Source of the DNA: Hyphochytrium catenoides
Taxonomy: Eukaryota > Sar > Hyphochytriomycetes > Hyphochytriales > Hyphochytriaceae
Length of the DNA stretch: 23,549 nt
Assembly (NCBI GenBank): GCA_900088475.1
Contig: FLMG01002058.1
Location: 391-23,939, forward strand
Reading direction: 5' to 3'
The notes beneath the pieces are model-generated. The model was not told where the DNA came from. It saw nothing but the letters and a program-made list of their open reading frames with translations, and ran no database searches. This document shows, in pieces, positions 21,361 through 23,549 of the stretch (position 1 is the first letter of the stretch; each line of letters begins with the position of its first letter). The position numbers and the translations under genes were made by a program.

Positions 21361-21973
21361 CTCTTATGCACTCTGTCTCATTAGAGACTGAGTCTGTCTA
21401 CCGGTATTTTCCTTTAGTAAACGTAATCCTCTCTATCTCACTCCTTCCACCTCTTGCATCTCACTCCACTCTGTCTTGCATTGTGTTGTCTCTTTCTCCT
21501 TCTTCCTGCGTTTCTTATGAAGTAAGTTGCAGGTCGGCAGAAAGGCTGACGTGACCTCCTCTGCCCCTCGCATCGTGATGTCACAGCCACAGCAGCGATG
21601 GCGCCATCTGAAGCTTGATTGAGACCGAGAAGAATCCAATGGCGAGCTTCAATCATTGAGAAGCATTCGCCGGATCAAACAGGAGCCCGGTACCAATAGA
21701 AGAAGAGATCAAGACGCGAGGGAAGACAACAGGTGTTATTGCCGCGTTAGGTAGAGGACCACTCGACTTGGAGAAAGGTTTTTGCCATTGGAGCACTTGG
21801 AGCACCAGCACAGGTGAAAGTTCTCACTGGCACAACATCAGAAAGACTACTATTCGCCACCGTTGTCGATGGCTGCATGAACTGAAGGAAAGCGAAGGTG
21901 TGCTGTATAGTCAAGGAGCGCCTATCGCGTTCTGTGTACCTGCTACCTTTAGCATCTGTCTTAAGCACCAACA
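21361..21973 (+). other. Upstream region of the PX-RING gene
   Basis: This probably holds the promoter and 5' UTR. A 123-codon frame (21768-22139) overlaps the PX coding start in another frame and has no family resemblance. In the PX frame a TAA lies four codons before the ATG at 21974, which supports that ATG unless an intron intervenes. No TATA-type element stands out. Confidence 0.45.
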
Positions 21974-22759
21974 ATGTGCATCCTTGCGGACTTTCACTAC
22001 GAGGTTCGCCCTACGGCTCATCGGCCTCGGGATGAGAAGGCTCAGTACTATGAGTTCAGGATTGTCAACCGGAGGACGCAGCAGAGCTGGAAGATTTACA
22101 GACGGTACAATGACTTCTACGACCTCCGCAAGCGTCTGATGGACGCGATGTGGTGCCGAATGAACTTCCACCGTTCAGCGTGTGAAGGCCGATGCTGGGC
22201 AACGAGGAGCTACATCGACATCACTTACCCGAGGAAAACCCCAAGATTTTTTGTATTGAACGCGCAAACACTAGTGAACAAAAGGGCAGCGATGTTTCAA
22301 GAATTTCTCAGAACGGTGTCCGCTTATGTTGCCGACGACAAGTTCCAGAAGTGCGCGTCTGGTTATAGACAGAGTCTGGAGGTCATTAGCGCTTTCCTAG
22401 GCGTTGCGACGAGTAGAGAGGAGAGAGTGAGAAATGCCATGGCCAAGCTGAGAGAAGTGAGTACAGTGAGCGAAGAGGATCTCCTGTCAGAAGCTTCAAG
22501 TAGTGCAGACGTCTGCCCTGTGTGTCTAGGAAGATGGCATGACTCTTTTTTTGACGACGAAGAAGAAGAGGAGATGGAAAAGCATGACGAAGGGAGACCA
22601 GAAGAAGAGAGCTGTTGCCACCGTCGTCCAGGAGAAGTGCTGGAGCTGCCCTGTCATCATCGCTTTCATGTGCATTGCATTGGTCAGTGGTTTGAGAAGG
22701 ACGATGAGCTTCAATGCCCAGTATGCAGAGCAGGGGTGGTGCCCGTTGTATCTCCTTAG
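21974..22759 (+). CDS. PX domain plus RING-H2 finger protein, intronless
   Basis: This 261-aa protein joins a phosphoinositide-binding PX domain (about 5-145) to a C-terminal RING-H2 finger (about 180-255), suggesting a ubiquitin ligase or adaptor recruited to endosomal membranes. The PX core has YRRYNDFYDLRKRL (the Arg that contacts PI3P), a Cys-containing insert, YPRKTPRFFVLN in place of the usual proline loop, and NKRAAMFQEFLRTV. The RING reads CPVC, then about 40 residues rich in Asp/Glu, then LPCHHRFHVHCIGQWF and CPVC, which fits C-x2-C, C-x-H-x2-H-x2-C, C-x2-C. The acidic insert between the second and third ligands, including DDEEEEEMEKHDE, is long for the family. A stop lies four codons upstream of the ATG. 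Unlike the other four genes, no intron is needed here. PX-RING fusions are known to me mainly from oomycete-like protists. Confidence 0.9.
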   Translation: MCILADFHYEVRPTAHRPRDEKAQYYEFRIVNRRTQQSWKIYRRYNDFYDLRKRLMDAMWCRMNFHRSACEGRCWATRSYIDITYPRKTPRFFVLNAQTLVNKRAAMFQEFLRTVSAYVADDKFQKCASGYRQSLEVISAFLGVATSREERVRNAMAKLREVSTVSEEDLLSEASSSADVCPVCLGRWHDSFFDDEEEEEMEKHDEGRPEEESCCHRRPGEVLELPCHHRFHVHCIGQWFEKDDELQCPVCRAGVVPVVSP

Positions 22760-23516
22760 AGGTTAGGTAGGCCTGTAGATATGAAAGGATTAGGATAGAA
22801 AGCAGATAAGGGAAGAAGAAAGAGACAAACAACACATTAGTGATTGGAGAGACGTAGTAGCGTAGCGGCAGTGATTGATAGATGTAGGTTTCTAGGGGAA
22901 GAAGCAGTAGGGACTTATCTATTCAGATAGCGCCAAGGTAGAAGAGAGATATGAAAATAAGGTACTTTAGGACACAATAGAAGAGATAGAGGAGAGAGCG
23001 AGATGGAAGTGAGGAATCGCCGACCAGAGAATGACTTAGTGCGATAGAGGTAAAGGAAGGTGAGAAGCTTAAGTATGACTATAACCGAAGCAGCGCCCAC
23101 AAAGCTTCGCGGTCTTCTCCTCGGTAGGCAGTCGTTGCCTCCCCTGTAGACTCCCGTCTGCTGCCTCTTGATTGTGGTCTTCTCCGCCCATGAATGTGGC
23201 CCTCTCCTCTAATGCTAGTCAACTGCTCCTCTGTAGAGAGTCATACTCTCTAAAGACAACCGTCTCTGCTTCTTTCTCTGTTAATTAAATCTTCTTTTTC
23301 ATCCTCTACCCTTCTTGACCTTCAGCGGCACTTCTAGAGGATGGAAGTGCTTTCAAGCCACCAAGAGTGCAAGGATGTCCAGTATTCTTAATATCTGGCC
23401 TGAAAACATGATACATCCGTAATATCGTGGGGTCGTATTAGGGACATTATTGAAGTTGCTTCTCTGCCATCTCTGAGGTCCTGCGAATCTTTTGTTCTCA
23501 TCTGTATGAGAGCAAG
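22760..23516. other. 3' flank of the PX-RING gene, no gene seen
   Basis: The segment is purine-rich up to about 23090, then pyrimidine-rich at 23100-23330. The only frames are about 60 codons and show no domain. It presumably includes the PX-RING 3' UTR. Confidence 0.6.
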
Positions 23517-23549
23517 AGGGAGAGAGAGGGGGGGAGAGAGAGAGAGAGA
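23517..23549. repeat. GA-rich microsatellite at the right edge
   Basis: The window closes with interrupted and then pure GA units. This is the reverse complement of the CT tract at the left edge, consistent with the contig stopping at dinucleotide repeats. Confidence 0.9.

Noticed and set aside
1-23549. CRISPR array, bacterial operon, prophage or toxin system
   Set aside because: No regularly spaced repeats or bacterial gene organisation; the genes are spliced and eukaryotic.

Overview
This is intron-rich eukaryotic nuclear DNA, most likely from a protist. Five genes can be read. Four are split by spliceosomal introns (37 in my models, about 85-345 nt, 36 GT-AG and one GC-AG), and exon phase closes at every junction. 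Dinucleotide (CT)n/(GA)n repeats are dense, mainly in introns and at both ends of the window. A PX domain fused to RING-H2 and a full-length FANCI would fit a stramenopile-like or related microbial eukaryote, but the sequence does not fix the lineage.

Layout: (1) 121-2457, + strand: a medium-chain dehydrogenase/reductase (YogA-like) whose first 60 or so residues lie off the left edge or in an unresolved exon. (2) 2951-11511, - strand: a 21-exon FANCI orthologue, tail-to-tail with gene 1. (3) 11512-13135: possible FANCI 5' exons, then a compositionally different block with overlapping open frames that I cannot name. (4) 13136-15429, - strand: a six-exon CCC1/VIT-type vacuolar iron transporter with its metal-binding residues intact. 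(5) 16498-18865, - strand: a six-exon PlsC-family lysophospholipid acyltransferase. (6) 19356-19965, + strand: exon-like pieces that may be a small spliced gene. (7) 20000-21970: pyrimidine-rich and then AT-richer sequence with a strong hairpin and a 93-codon frame. (8) 21974-22759, + strand: an intronless PX-RING protein. The last 790 bases are purine-rich and end in a (GA)n tract.

The genes do not form a pathway. They cover DNA crosslink repair (FANCI), iron storage (VIT), membrane lipid remodelling (acyltransferase), redox metabolism (MDR) and endosomal or ubiquitin targeting (PX-RING). The most notable observation is that the lysine that is monoubiquitinated in animal FANCI (human K523) is leucine here, in an otherwise well conserved segment. 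Others are Asp-to-Glu in the acyltransferase HX4D motif, frequent C at intron position +3 always paired with an exon ending in AG, and a tRNA A-box-like element in a FANCI intron.
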